Shown: in pieces, positions 22,701-34,420 of the stretch
Layout of the letters: each line of letters begins with the position of its first letter
How positions within the stretch are numbered: the first letter of the stretch is position 1
Origin: Camarhynchus parvulus
Lineage: Eukaryota > Chordata > Aves > Passeriformes > Thraupidae
NCBI RefSeq assembly: GCF_901933205.1
Contig: NC_044601.1
Location: 46,039,376-46,103,375, forward strand
Length of the DNA stretch: 64,000 nt
Reading direction: 5' to 3'
Notes under the pieces: model-generated
Seen by the model: only the letters and a program-made list of their open reading frames with translations
Told to the model about the DNA's origin: nothing
The model's database searches: none
Program-made: the position numbers and the translations under genes

Positions 22701-25612
22701 GAATATTTTCCATACAAACCTATATTAAAAATTACAGGTTACAGCACTAACTCATCAATGAAAGTACAGAAACAAGACATTTGGAGACATATTCTTTAAG
22801 AACCACTAATAATTATCAGACTGAAGACTGGATTGAACACTTCTGTGTTGTGTTTAATTCTACCAAACAGCCATTTATGTAAATACAGCACTTTTTCAAG
22901 CGCTGGTCAAGATTTCCAAGGCTTCTGGTTACTGTTTATTTTTCTAAAATCATCAGAAGCAAGAGATACACTTCTACACCTACATTTATCACACAAAACT
23001 CCTACTGTATTATGAAGACAACAGAATATTGCACTGGAAAGAAGACTTTAGTAACTCTGATATTTCATTATATACTTTCAACTTGAGTTTAAGCTATTAT
23101 TACAAGACTGCAGTAACTTCTGCTGTTTTCCTTCCTATGCTTTGATCATTATATTCTTGATATTTGGTTGTTTAATACAAAAAGGATGTTTTAAAATAAA
23201 AATATGTAAGTATGTATGTAAAATAATGTATTACTCTAACATATAAAATGTTTCGATAGCTTATTTAGAAGTGATGCGCCATAGTATTTTCTACTCCATT
23301 TAAGAATGAAAACAAGTGCTATTTGCCTTAAATACTGTTAACACTAGAGAGTAAAAAGGAATATGAAAGAAACTGAAAAATGTCAAACAGCCATGAAACT
23401 GCAAACTATACATTCAGGAAAACCTGAAAGATTCAGAACAGTCAAGTCCAGTGTTATCACCTTAGGATAGCAAGATAAAAAGTGAACTGTTTCTTGTCAG
23501 CTCAGCATACACTGAAGGACTTATTACCACTTCCTACTTGTAGACATACTTCTTGTCTGTTTTTACAACATTCCAGAACACCCTCATTCTTTAAAAAATA
23601 AGCTGAAAAGTAACTTTATTAAAATAATGAAAAACACTTTCTTCTCCCTATTTCTATACTAATTCTAAATACTAGAAAAAAAAAGGTAGTGTAAATAATC
23701 AACCCTTCATTCTTCTTCTTTAAGCATAAAGGCAGAGATCTGGTAAAATTTATTTATTTAAATAACTACCAAATTCTTGCAAAGAATGGAAGTCTAAACT
23801 GTCCGAAACTAATTATGTTCAAAGATTATTTTTTAAAGCTGAAAAACTGTACAATTAATCAGGCTTCTTTATAAAGGGAGATCACTTTTGGAATGCTAGA
23901 ATTTGTACCCCTCAATATTCATTCATGATCTGAAAATGAGGCTGAATAAGACAATTTTAGCTTACCAATAAAAGCTTATCAATAATACCAGACAGACAAA
24001 GGAAAACGGATACCTCACGACAGGGGCTGAGTACTAATGCAGATAAAAAAATCAGTGATGAAAATACAAAATTTTTTTTTAAGTAGTACAGAGAAAAAAT
24101 GCAAAATCAACACTTCCAATGGCAAACTCTAAACCACTACCATTCAACAATCTTGTACTATGAATTGGTGATTCCATAAAGTTGCAGCTCAGAACTCAGC
24201 AACAGTTAAGGTGAGCCTTACAAAAGGGAATAGAAAAATAGCATGAAAAAGGTTTGAGGTAGTGATGGGCAGAGTTTAAGACAGGATCTGGGCTTTTTCA
24301 TCACTCATTCCGACAGGGTAGCATTCAATGACACAGACTGCATTTCTGCTTATCCAGCTTCAGGTTAAAGTTCTGCATTTCCCCAGCTAAATCATTCATG
24401 AAACCTAGTCTAAATTTTAGCCTAGGGTTATCAAGTTCCATGACTACACTCAACCACACCTGAAGACCCCCAAGCCTACCAGTTTTTGAAATGCAAGTTC
24501 TACAGATGTGCAACCCAGTAACTTCTTCAGTGTATCCTCATGAGAAATTTCTCTCAGGTACTGCACTAGGAATAAATTGCAGTATTGCTGTCTCATGAAC
24601 ATGCCACTGTTAACTTTATATTTTTTCATTAGACTACAGGAAAGAATCCTGGCTTTGCAACTTAATTTCTTATGCTTTAATATTACCTCTGTATCAAAAT
24701 GAAGGAAAAATGCCAAGCTACAAAGGGACGAATAGTGCAATTGAGATGATTTTTTGTAGAGAACCATTATCAAAAGGCAGCACTTCAAATTTAAGAACAT
24801 GTGCTGCTTATTGCAAGGAATGGCCAATAAAAGGTGAAATCTCTTAATTACACACAGTACCTATACAGACATCATTTCAAGAAGCTCAAGGTAAAAATTC
24901 ATACCTACTTGGATATCTATTCAATTTGTATTCCTTTTGTACTTGCGTAACCCAGACTGAGAGGCTGCATTGGGCTAGGTGTTGTAGTTTAATGCTACAC
25001 CTTGGGACAGTGCCTATCTTGTACCTGAAAACATAATGGATGTTTTGTGTACCTTCTACCTGAGCTAAAGGGTTTGAAGGTCAGGTATTTTTAACATGAA
25101 ATTAATTGAGTTCATTGGAAGATATACAGAACAGATCAAGTAAGCTGAACCAAAATGCGGATGAAGAACAGTGCCTTAAAAGACAAAGAGATAGAAGTCA
25201 GTGATCAGATACAGTAAAAGTGGTCAAATGATGAAAAAGAGGAGCCCAAAACCAGAATAACCGAGAGAATTGACTCTAAGACTGACAAGATAGATAAGAA
25301 GCAATACAACAGCCAGGGAGAAGATGGACAAAACCTTGAAAAGATCACTCAAACATAATAAAAGCTTTTTTTGTTTCAAGCTAGAGAGCTCAAGAAAGGC
25401 TCACAGTAGCCCCTAGTAAAGTCTTATCTGTGAAGAAAAAGTGAATTCCTTGGAAACATATTTAACACAGAGCTTCAATCTTGAGCTTTTACCTAGCATA
25501 AATACCATGAGCCTTTTAATGACTGTACAGGGAAGCTTAAACTCTCTGCAAGCACTATGCTTGATCTAATGAGGGAATGAGAAGGGAAATTAGAAAATAG
25601 AAAATTACATAC
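19732..25612 (-). other. CERT1: CERT1 intron 3, proximal part; no gene seen
   Basis: AT-rich intron immediately downstream of exon 3. Bases 19780-20010 are somewhat GC-richer and could be internal or flanking remnant of the neighbouring LTR element. A 24-bp tandem duplication lies at 20142-20189. The 125-codon minus-strand open frame at 24450-24827 has no recognisable domain and is treated as chance. Confidence 0.6.
20142..20189 (+). repeat. 24-bp tandem duplication
   Basis: Two adjacent 24-base units, 20142-20165 and 20166-20189, differ at a single base (AACACTTG versus AACACTTT at the eighth position). Each contains ATAAGGTAATTACTAG. This is a simple recent replication-slippage or end-joining duplication. 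Confidence 0.9.
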
Positions 25613-25729
25613 CTTATGTTGTTCTATTGCATCTACCCATTGCTGTCTGTGGTCTGGATCCTGAGCCCGGAGGTACCAAACACTATCATTCACGCTGATA
25701 TCAAATCTGCATTCATCAAAGTCATGGGG
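25613..25729 (-). CDS. CERT1: CERT1 exon 3 (PH domain, residues 78-116)
   Basis: 117 bases encoding 39 residues in phase 0, starting [20 protein letters not shown] and ending [11 protein letters not shown]. The text is nearly identical to vertebrate ceramide transfer protein. The acceptor is a pyrimidine-rich tract ending CACAG before 25729; the donor is AAG|GTATGT at 25613/25612. This exon supplies the last beta strands and the C-terminal helix of the PH domain, including the tryptophan (position 108) conserved in PH domains. CERT moves ceramide from ER to trans-Golgi for sphingomyelin synthesis; the PH domain binds phosphatidylinositol 4-phosphate on the Golgi. The following exons (serine-repeat region, FFAT motif, START domain) lie beyond the left edge. 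Confidence 0.97.
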
Positions 25730-27248
25730 CTGTGACAGAAGAGAGTGTAAGAGTAGCTAAAATTAGCAACATGATCAACATTACCTCACAGATTATTTTG
25801 ACACTCAAACACTAATCAGAAAATCTGTCTATATTGTCTCAAATTCATCCTAGATTATAAATTCTGTATTGTGTCGCTGTCTCAAATAATGAACATATAG
25901 GAAAGATGCTGGTTTTCTGAAATAGAAAAGCCTGTGTAATACATTCTTATTAAATAAAATTTCCATAAATAAATTCCACACATAATACATTCCATATTTC
26001 CAAATACTTTGAAACAAATCCTTCAGCAAAGTATCTACCACACCAGAAAATATTCCTACATATCCATTTTAATTTCAAAACAGGACAAGAGAGCTCCATA
26101 ACACTAGTGCTACCAGTATTAATTTTAGATGAAACACATACATCATAGCAAAAAAATACCAGGATAGAACCATAAAAGCAGACTATATCTAAATGACAAG
26201 TCAGAGCTGGAACTTACTAACTGTGACACGTTTTGCCTCAACTATTTTCACCATGAATATTTCACAGATAATTGGAAGCCACATGCAATCCTTTCACACA
26301 TCTCCACTCAACTGTATCTAACTTTCAGTTCACATGCATTAGTAAAAGCTTACGAGTATTTAAGGCAACAGTGAAGCTGTTAAGGAAAGTACAGGGAAAG
26401 AAAACAATGATCTAATCTGCCCTGTACCCTGACATTGTCAATTCAAAGTTACTCCTTAGAAAACATCCAGCTGAGCCCAATATTTCCCACACCCTTCATC
26501 TTTAAAAGCCATTTTTAGAGACATGTAATACAGATGTAGCTGAACACCTTTTTGAAATTGAATACAAAGAAGAAATACATATGAAAATAACTGCAGGATG
26601 CTAACAGGTTCCAGGATAAAGGCTTGTGACACAGCCTGAAGGACCACAAATATTGGTACCAGATGCTGAAGACAAGTGTTATCCTTTACAACACACTGCC
26701 AATACATTCATTTTGCAAACTAAAAAACTGTTAATCACTGACTAACCACTCCACAAAAGAAAACCTCGAAGTAAGTCTCATTTGTTGTCATGCACACCAT
26801 TCCAGTGTTAATGAGAATTTTTTTTCCAATAATTTGGAAACCAGAAGCTAATTACACATAAACAAACAAACAAACACCTCTCTCTTTTTCTGTTTTTAAT
26901 ATACTAAGGAATAAGAAAAGTATAACAGAATACAAATTACAAATTAAAAAAATGAACTAGAAAGAGTTTAACAAAAGTACATAAAAAACCAAAGTGTAAG
27001 CTTAAAACTTCTTATACTTTGTCAGGCATCTGAGTGTTCAATGTTAAAGAAATTTAAACTTCCCATAGGAAAAACTTCCAGTAACCGTAAGAATTGAAAA
27101 TCAAGTCAAACAGCTATAGCTACTAATTACCTAATACCTGACCATCTCAAGTTAATAAATTCAACCAACTTTCAAAACTGGTTCTACACACTCCTTTGCC
27201 TTCACCGAACCAGACAAAAGGGTGTAAAAAGGGACAAAAAGGGTTGTT
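25730..27248 (-). other. CERT1: CERT1 intron 2, 3'-terminal part
   Basis: Intronic sequence upstream (in transcription terms) of exon 3, with a polypyrimidine tract directly before the acceptor. It contains a short (AAAC)n run at about 26860-26876. No other gene or repeat was recognised. Confidence 0.7.
26860..26876 (+). repeat. (AAAC)n microsatellite
   Basis: Four consecutive AAAC units. Short enough to be unremarkable; listed for completeness. Confidence 0.8.
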
Positions 27249-28229
27249 TGACCCTGGCTGGATGCCAGGTGCCCACCCAAGTCTTAGCACTACCCTCCTC
27301 AGCCAGTTAGGGGAGAGGGAATATGATGAAAGAGTCATGAATTGAGATAAGGACAGGGAGATCACCCACCAATTACTGCCACAGGTGAAACAGCATTGAC
27401 TCAGGGAAAATAGTTTAATTTATTACCAGTCAAATCAGAGTAGGATAATAAAAATTTTAAAGGCACCCCACTCCTCCTTACCAGGCTCAACTTCACTATC
27501 CGGTTTTCTCTACTTCATCCCTCCAAGCACTGTGGGGCAACAGGGAATGGGAGTTGCAGACAGTTCAAACACTTCCTGTCACTCCTTCCTCATGCTGTTT
27601 CCCTGTTCAGCATAAGAACTTTCTCATGGGTCAGAGCCCTCTGTGATCGTCTCCAACATAGGTCCTTCCCAGGGGCTGCAGGTCTTCCTTAACTGCTGTA
27701 GCGTGGGTCCTTACCACAGGGCACAGTCCTTCAGACACAGCCTGCTCCAGCATGGGTCTCCCAGGGGATCACAAGTCCTGCTAGCAAACTGCTACAACAT
27801 GGGCTCCTCTCTCCATGGAGCCACAGGTCCTGCTAGAAGGCTCCAGCATGGGTTCCCCACGCCCATGCTCATGGGCGCAGGGAGACAATCTGATTTACCA
27901 TGGTCTCCCCCACAGGCTGCAGGGGAATCTATGCTCCAGCACTTGATCATGTGTTCTCCCTCCTTCCTCACAGATGTCTGTGTCTGCAGAGCTGTCGCTC
28001 CCAAAAATTCTCAGCCCTCTCTCCCAATCCATGCTGCACAGCAGTTTTTACACTTAGTATGTTATCACAGAGGCAATATACCATCATCTCTGATGAACTC
28101 AGTTTTGGCAGCCTTCTTGGACCCACACAGAGCTGGGTCTGTGAGATATGGAGGCAATTTCTGCATCTGCACCCAGAAGCCGCATCTGTAGACCCCCACC
28201 ACCAAAACTTGCCATACAGACCCAACACA
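27249..28229 (-). mobile_element. Endogenous retrovirus (ERVL-like) LTR, minus strand
   Basis: An approximately 1-kb GC-richer block with TG/CA ends that resembles a long LTR widespread in bird genomes. Landmarks on the plus strand are ACCCTGGCTGGATGCCAGG near the left end, GATAAGGACAGGGAGATCAC, and repeated CAGCATGGGT/CTGCAGG units in the middle (27650-27930). AAACTTGCCATACAGACCCA lies near the right end. Read on the minus strand it starts TGTGTTGGGTCTG. An AATAAA lies at 27424-27419. The 182- and 124-codon frames inside are LTR text, not genes. No internal region follows on either side, so it is likely a solo LTR. Boundaries are accurate to perhaps 10 bases; no target-site duplication was found. 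The exact family name would need a repeat library. Confidence 0.75.
27419..27424 (-). terminator. LTR polyadenylation signal AATAAA, sense to CERT1
   Basis: The minus strand reads AATAAA here, in the downstream third of the LTR where a retroviral poly(A) signal is expected. It points in the direction of CERT1 transcription within intron 2. Confidence 0.5.
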
Positions 28230-28679
28230 GGACAATACAAGTCTTCTAGCCTAGGTCCCTCTTCTTCAAGCTGAATTTTCTATTACTATTATTATTATAT
28301 ATGTAAAAGAAGTTTATCTGCTTTAGAACAGCAAACTTGCCAAAGCAAAGTGTCACGCTTATATGCCTGTCCCCAGCTACTCCTCTGACAGGCCCTCATT
28401 TAGTCATGTGATGATCTACAACATCCAGAAATACTCCAAAAAATCACCCAAACACAAAGCCTAGAAAGATTAGCTATCAAGGTTTTTCCTCACATGATAG
28501 CATTCCTCAGCTTGATCTCTCATTCTTGAAGTCTCTTGGATAGAATTACAAGCAATTACATTGTATGTGATTAGAAATACTTTCCAAAATTCATCTTAAA
28601 AGCCTGCAGCACTACTGATCCCACACTTCCCAATGGTGCACTTACTTCAGTTCACCATCATCCTTCCTTTCCCCTGAAT

Positions 28680-28725
28680 CTCATATCTAACCTGAACATC
28701 TTCTAATGTTTAGGTTAGATATGAG
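28680..28725. repeat. Near-perfect hairpin, 20-bp arms
   Basis: The left arm CTCATATCTAACCTGAACAT (28680-28699) is complemented by 28706-28725 at 19 of 20 positions, around a six-base loop CTTCTA. In plus-strand RNA the single mismatch would be a G-U wobble. The whole structure is 46 bases, short for a microRNA precursor. It lies in CERT1 intron 2 between an LTR and a microsatellite. Confidence 0.85.
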
Positions 28726-28951
28726 GAAGTAACTTAAGACTATCACCTCTCCTTTCCAAAGACAAGTTTCTGTACTCCCTTTCTTTCCAAAATAGCTTCT
28801 AATATATTTGAAAATTCATGCCTTGTTGCTAAGACACAGAAAGATGTTTTCTCTGAGGACTAGAGAATACTTCAAACACTTTTCTCCACCATTTACTGCA
28901 TAAACACTTATGCATTACATGTAGTTAAGAGACTAAGTCATACATATATAC

Positions 28952-28979
28952 ACACACACACACACGTGTGTGTGTGTGT
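28952..28979. repeat. (AC)n/(GT)n palindromic microsatellite
   Basis: Fourteen bases of alternating A/C are followed immediately by fourteen of alternating G/T, forming a perfect 28-base palindrome centred at 28965/28966. AT-rich TATATA and ACACAC text continues on both sides (about 28941-29012). Such tracts can form cruciform or Z-DNA and usually vary in length between individuals. Confidence 0.9.
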
Positions 28980-29014
28980 ATACTATAAATATACAGACAC
29001 ACATATATATAACT

Positions 29015-29580
29015 GAGCAGCCAGTCAAAGGAGGGGATTGTCCCACTCTGTTCTGCACTGAGGTGCCCTCACCTTGAGCACTGCGTACAGGTTCAGGTAT
29101 GGAAATATAAGACATAAAGCTACTAGAGAGCATCCAAAGGAGGGTCACAAAGATGGTGAAGGGTCTGGAGGGGAAGCCTTATGAAAGGCTGAGGTCACTT
29201 GGCCATTTCAGCTTGGAGGAGACTGAGGGGAGAATTCATTGTGGGTCTTCAATATCCTTACAAGAAGCTGTGAGGCAGGCACTGATCTCTTCACTCTCAT
29301 GACCAGCAACAGGACCTGAGGAGGTGGCATGAAGCTGAGTCAGGGGAGATTTATTTTGGATATGGAGAGTAAGTTTTTCACGCAGAGAGTCGCTGAGTAC
29401 TGGAAGAGGCTCCCGAGGGAAGTGATCACAACACCACACCTGACAGAGTTCAACAAGCGTTTGGATGAAGCCCTCGGGCATATGGCAGGACTCTTGGAAG
29501 CCCTCCTGCACAGGACCAGCAGTTGGACTCAGTGATCCTGGTGCATCCCTTCCAACTTAGCATATTCTGTGATTCTATCA
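29015..29580 (+). mobile_element. CR1-type LINE 3' end, plus strand
   Basis: 5'-truncated CR1. It begins in the ORF2 C-terminal region (text equivalent to [17 protein letters not shown]). The final coding block at 29329-29535 reads MKLSQGRFILDMESKFFTQR and continues in frame to a stop. The 3'-UTR contains GTTGGACTCAGTGATCCTGG and ends TTCTGTGATTCTATCAATC, an octamer-type tail. The 5' part of the coding text is interrupted. It abuts the AC/GT microsatellite on its left. Confidence 0.85.
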
Positions 29581-32500
29581 ATCAGGTTTAGGGTTATACT
29601 CAGCTCACCATGCAGTCTCATGTTATAAACAAGTACAGCTGATCAGACGATCTTGTTAGATCAAGTCGCTTAAAGAAAAGAAATAACCACTAACAAGGTT
29701 AAATATGTTTCAAAAAGAAGTTAGGCAGGTGATACATGATTTACTGTTTACCTACTTTAGTAGTATGCATCATTTGCCTATTTTCCATATTTTTGGCAAC
29801 TGAAATAATTGTTTATCATCCTTCTCCTCTGATTTTTGTTTTTTGTTTTTTGGAAAACATGCTTCCTTGGAAGAACCCTGAATTAACTGAACACAAAAGA
29901 CAAATCACCTGAATCATGTGCTGTGTTCTTAACACAGAACAAATCAGGTTGCTGTTGATTAACCCCGCTCTCCACCATTGAGTACAGAGTTCACATTTCA
30001 TTGTCACTGATAACTTGGCAGACTTCTGTATGTTACTTTACAGTTACATACCCTACATACTCTGTGGCAGGCGCTGCCTATTATATACATTCTCCTCCTC
30101 CCTCAAGCTACAGACAAACTTCCTTGGTTTACCTCTGGCTATAACTACTTTTATTGTTTTCTGTAGCTGCATCTAGCAAAGATCACAAATTGTTATTCAC
30201 AACTTCTCAGGTCTGTCCTTTATTCTTCTAACATTCTCATAAGACTAGTTTGATTCCTTTATGCTTCCTGGAAGTTCTTCCATTCTTTACTTTTTTCCTG
30301 TAGACCACAACGCATTTCATTTAGGTCTAATTTCTTTCTGAGGTTCACTGTTTCTAGCCTAGTGTTGCTTTTCCCTCTTTTGCACTCAGAAGCTGTTTTA
30401 AAATGGTACAGTTCTTAGCCAGTCACATGACAACCCTGGAGGATAAATAGGGATTTTCATCTGTAACAAACTAAGGACATGTACTGAGGCCAGGATATGT
30501 CCTAATGACCTTTCACAACAAAGATAAGGCAAGAAAGAGGAATGTTATTCAGGGAACAGGAAGCAAGTAGGAGTTCACTATCTATCCTCAGGATTTAAAG
30601 CACCTTGGAGAACTTCAGCTGCTTTTACCCAACTTGCAGCAGTCTCAAGCAACATACATAAATTGAGAGAGCACTGGGGAATAAAAGCCAGATCAAGACA
30701 CTTTGAATGGGGGCACCTGAAAACATTTACAGCATTTTCAAAGCTGAGTTTTAACCACAGGTTTAAGTGTCTGTGGCAGAGGTAATCTCTGTGTATGCCA
30801 AGGGAGCCTTCAAGAGCCCACATTAAAAAATAAACAAAACCAACAAAAAGCCACCACAGCTAAATCATAATTCCATTTAAGAACATGCTGCAAGAAATAG
30901 GCCTCCGGTATCCACAACCACCCTTTCTGTAGGACTCCTAAGCTCTTTTTCCAAGGTACCTGCAGAGAAAAAAGGCACTCCTGCAGAAACAAAGGCAATT
31001 CCAAAGTATTCAAGCACCCTAGAACTTTCCAAAACCAATGGATACTAGCTCATAAATTCTGAACATTCTAAGCAAGAGCAGTTTACATGAAAAAACACTC
31101 ACTTGGCTACAGTGACTGAGGAAGTAAGTAGCCAGCTCGGGTCTCATGAGTCATAGCTGATTTCATTGCCACAAAATCCTTCCTGCTATACAGCTGTCAA
31201 GCCTGAGGTATTCATAAAACAAGCTTCAGAGCAGTATCGCCTCGAAAAATACTGGTTCAGGTGTTTAAGGCAAATCACACAGGAAAGATTAAGTGATTTT
31301 ATATACTTTATAATCTTCAAGAGTACTCCATGTCAGAAAACAACCCCAAAACCCAACCTTGAATGAAAAAACTTCTGCTTGATCTCTCTCATTACTCCAA
31401 GTAGTGTTAATGGCATTTTGTCCTTTCCTTACCAAGGAAAGCCAGGGTGGTTCATAGCAGACACAACTCAAGTCTGCATATTACTCTTATTAAGGTGTGC
31501 TTCTGCCACTATTTTCAGTGCAGAACTAGAACTTGCCTAAACTGAGATTATTTTAACATTTTGAAGGTTTTCTTATTAAGAAAATCCCAAGCTGGGAACA
31601 GGGTCACAAGACAAACAAAAGAGGCCTACAGAAAAAGAAAACTACAATTCCTTAGATCTCAGACATGAATGTCACTAGTATAAATTCAATAGAGGCTGTC
31701 ATCTAGCCTAACCTAAAACATGAAACCTGATATTCCCCCTTTGCTTCTCTTAGTGCAACTCAAAGCCAGTTAAGAGAACTTCACATTCTTTTTTCTGAGT
31801 GGGTTTGAGTATGGTGTCAATCAGAAGTTACGTAATTGAAAATTGGGTAAACAAGTCCAAGTTTTGGTAAACAAACTTCAGGTTTTTTCTTTGAAAAACG
31901 GCCTACACATATATGCCTTATATCAGAGTACCTAAAGCTCTTAAAAAAGCAAATACTCAGCTTTTAAGAAACAAAAAAAGAGCCTTATCAAGTAAAACTG
32001 ACTTGCATATATTTCATTGATGCAAATGCTGTAACTCATGCCTGCAGAATTTGGTTTTTTGCATGTAGCATGTGTATAGGGACAAACCACCTGGCAATCA
32101 TTTCTCTTCCACTTGGAATACAACTTGGTGCATTCTGCCCTTTGTTTCATCTGCTGAGGAAATACTGAAACACCACTCTGCAACTCTGACGTCTATCTGC
32201 AAGCATCTTCATGTTAATAGGCTTGTAAATATTTTTTAAGATAGCAAACTTCACCAGTTTCAACTTAAATACCTCTTATAAAAGTAGACATGAAAAGTTA
32301 TAGCCTGGAAAATGAGACACAAGCCAGACTATAACTATTCATAAACAACTTTTCCAGCTCAAGAGAGCTGAATACACAGCTTTTCTCATGTGAAGTGTCA
32401 CTGTCCTACCATGCAAAGTACAATTTATCTACTGGTTAGTTTTTTACAATTCCCATGGCATTCAGGAAAAAGCATCCTTTTTGCACTGTTCTTCAACGTC

Positions 32501-33814
32501 CTGAAATTCTCCAGTTACAAAGTACCTGAACAAACTACCACTTCCTCCACAAAAAAACCAAATGTTCAGAGGAGTTACCACCAACTTACAGATTTGCTTA
32601 TTTGTTTTCACAGATCATTCAATAAGTTCTGGACCTCGATGTATTCACTCTAATGCCAAAACCACCTCTATCATCCCAAGTTTTCAACAGGAGATTCAGA
32701 AGATCACTCCAGGATAATTTGGGTAGTACAAGAAAGGACAGAGGGGCATAAGCCTTGATCAGAATAAAATAAATTGCATCTGTAACATGGTACTACTTTC
32801 GAAGCAGACAGAAGTCCAAAACAGCACTGTATTCATCCATAAGCAAGGAAAACTCCCAACAGAAGGCAGCAAACTGGTCAAAGGGAGAGATGTGCATGTG
32901 ATAATTTAGGATGTAATAGAAAAGACCAGTATCCTATGTTAAAAAAAGAGGTAAGGCACAAGATACGATGAGCTACAGAAATAAAAGAGAAAGAGCACCT
33001 TAAAAATTAGTTAGCTTGATGGAATAGAAAAATGGAAAGCAATGCAATGTAGCAGGCAATGATGTTAAATAAAGAAAACTAAAAACATCACTCCATGATT
33101 CTCAGTAAGCAGCATGTATCGAAGCAAGAAAAACATTGCGGTTACTAGGAATTGAGGCTAACACTGAAGTACATACTTTGACTATGAGAATAAAGGAAAA
33201 AAAGAACCTATTTGATACCAGGAAAAAAAAAGTTATATGAACACATAGTATGGGTACCTATGTTGAGGTGCTAACAAAACTCCAAAAATAAAAAGTTTAC
33301 TTTAAGATCTGTGCTGTATGACTGAAGGAATTAGCTCTAAAAGCACACATGAAAACTGTATTTCAGCTCCCATGTAAAACCAGTTTGGGACTGGCAAAGG
33401 CTGCCATTAGTTAACTAGAAATAAGCTAATAAAAAATCAAGTTTGAAAAAGTGCACATCTTAAAATGATTTTTCGAAAGCACTTAATTAATGAGAGATCT
33501 AAACTGTGAAGAACTTGTCCCCTGCTTCCAAAATGTAAAATGGCTGAAAACATGCTAACTTTTAAAAAACTTTGAACAGAAAGGTAGTGAAATGAAGTAC
33601 CACTCACATAATTTTAAAGTTACATTCTACATGGTGAATATTACTTCAAGTCATCAGTGGAAACATTCTATCAACTGAATCACAATATGTGTTTTACCAA
33701 ATAATATTATGCATAGTTAGGATTTTATCAGACAAGACCAGTCAAAACATTGTCATTACTGCCTTATTAAATACTAAATAGCAGTATTTCTCAAGTTAGT
33801 GTATTTCTCTCCAG
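29581..33814 (-). other. CERT1: CERT1 intron 2; no gene seen
   Basis: AT-rich intron with no recognisable exon, RNA gene or repeat. The interval 30030-30400 is noticeably pyrimidine-rich on the plus strand. The open frames at 30578-31013 show no known domain. Confidence 0.6.
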
Positions 33815-34420
33815 AGTCGCTGAAAAGGTCATGGGTCAAGATGAAGACAGAGAGACCACTTACCTAGTGCCAGCATGGTCAAACAGATCTGATTTAGGGA
33901 AAACCGGGTTAAGTTATTGCAAAGTAGAGTTGGATAGTGAGAAACAAAAGAAGCACAGGAGGAATGGGAATGAGGGCTATGGTCTAACACCTTAATTCTC
34001 CCCCTCCTTCCTCATGCTTTCACATGCTCCAGAAAGGATTGTATCCATCATTGCAATTCTTCAGGCTAAACCTGTTACGGCATAGGCTCTTTGGAGCCTG
34101 CAGCCTCTGTTAAAACATATCCAGCTACTGCTGGGTTCTAAATAGGCTGCAGTGTGGTTGTCTGGTCCGGTATGATTCCCTGCACAGGTTACCAAAAATG
34201 CCTGCACAACATGCTCCTACACAGGCTGCAGGGTATCTCACTCTGTGGCTGGAGCATCTCTTCCTGCCCAACCAGTTTTTCTCACACCTTTTCCTCCCTC
34301 CTCTCTTTCTTACACACTGCTGAGCAGCATTTTTGCCATCGCTGTTTACCTAGTGATGTAACATAGTGGTTGTGAGGTTCAGCTGTGAGTGCCCCACACT
34401 GCATCCACTGAAGCTGACCA
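33815..34420 (-). mobile_element. Older LTR related to the 27.2-28.2 kb element
   Basis: This block repeats the order of landmarks seen in the LTR at 27249-28229, but more diverged. It has GATGAAGACAGAGAGACCAC (compare GATAAGGACAGGGAGATCAC) and GATTTAGGGAAAA. A CTCCCCCTCCTTCCTCATGC stretch follows, then GGCTGCAG-type repeats around 34095-34230 and a TTTTTCTCACACC segment. Orientation matches. Ends are eroded and approximate, and no coding region remains. It appears to be an independent, older insertion of the same LTR family. Confidence 0.55.

Noticed and set aside
24450..24827. 125-codon minus-strand open frame in CERT1 orientation
   Set aside because: Checked as a possible CERT1 exon; the residues do not match the segment that should follow EQHK, and there is no domain.
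24968..25016. Imperfect hairpin AGGTGTTGTAG/GCTACACCT suggestive of an LTR edge or tRNA-like arm
   Set aside because: Arms are short and imperfect, and no further tRNA or LTR features surround it.
1..25612. Next CERT1 coding exon (serine-rich segment after the PH domain)
   Set aside because: Searched by eye on the minus strand for the conserved residues and not found; intron 3 probably extends beyond the window. A translated alignment would settle this.
27643..28191. 182-codon plus-strand open frame
   Set aside because: It lies entirely inside an LTR and runs antisense to it; not a gene.
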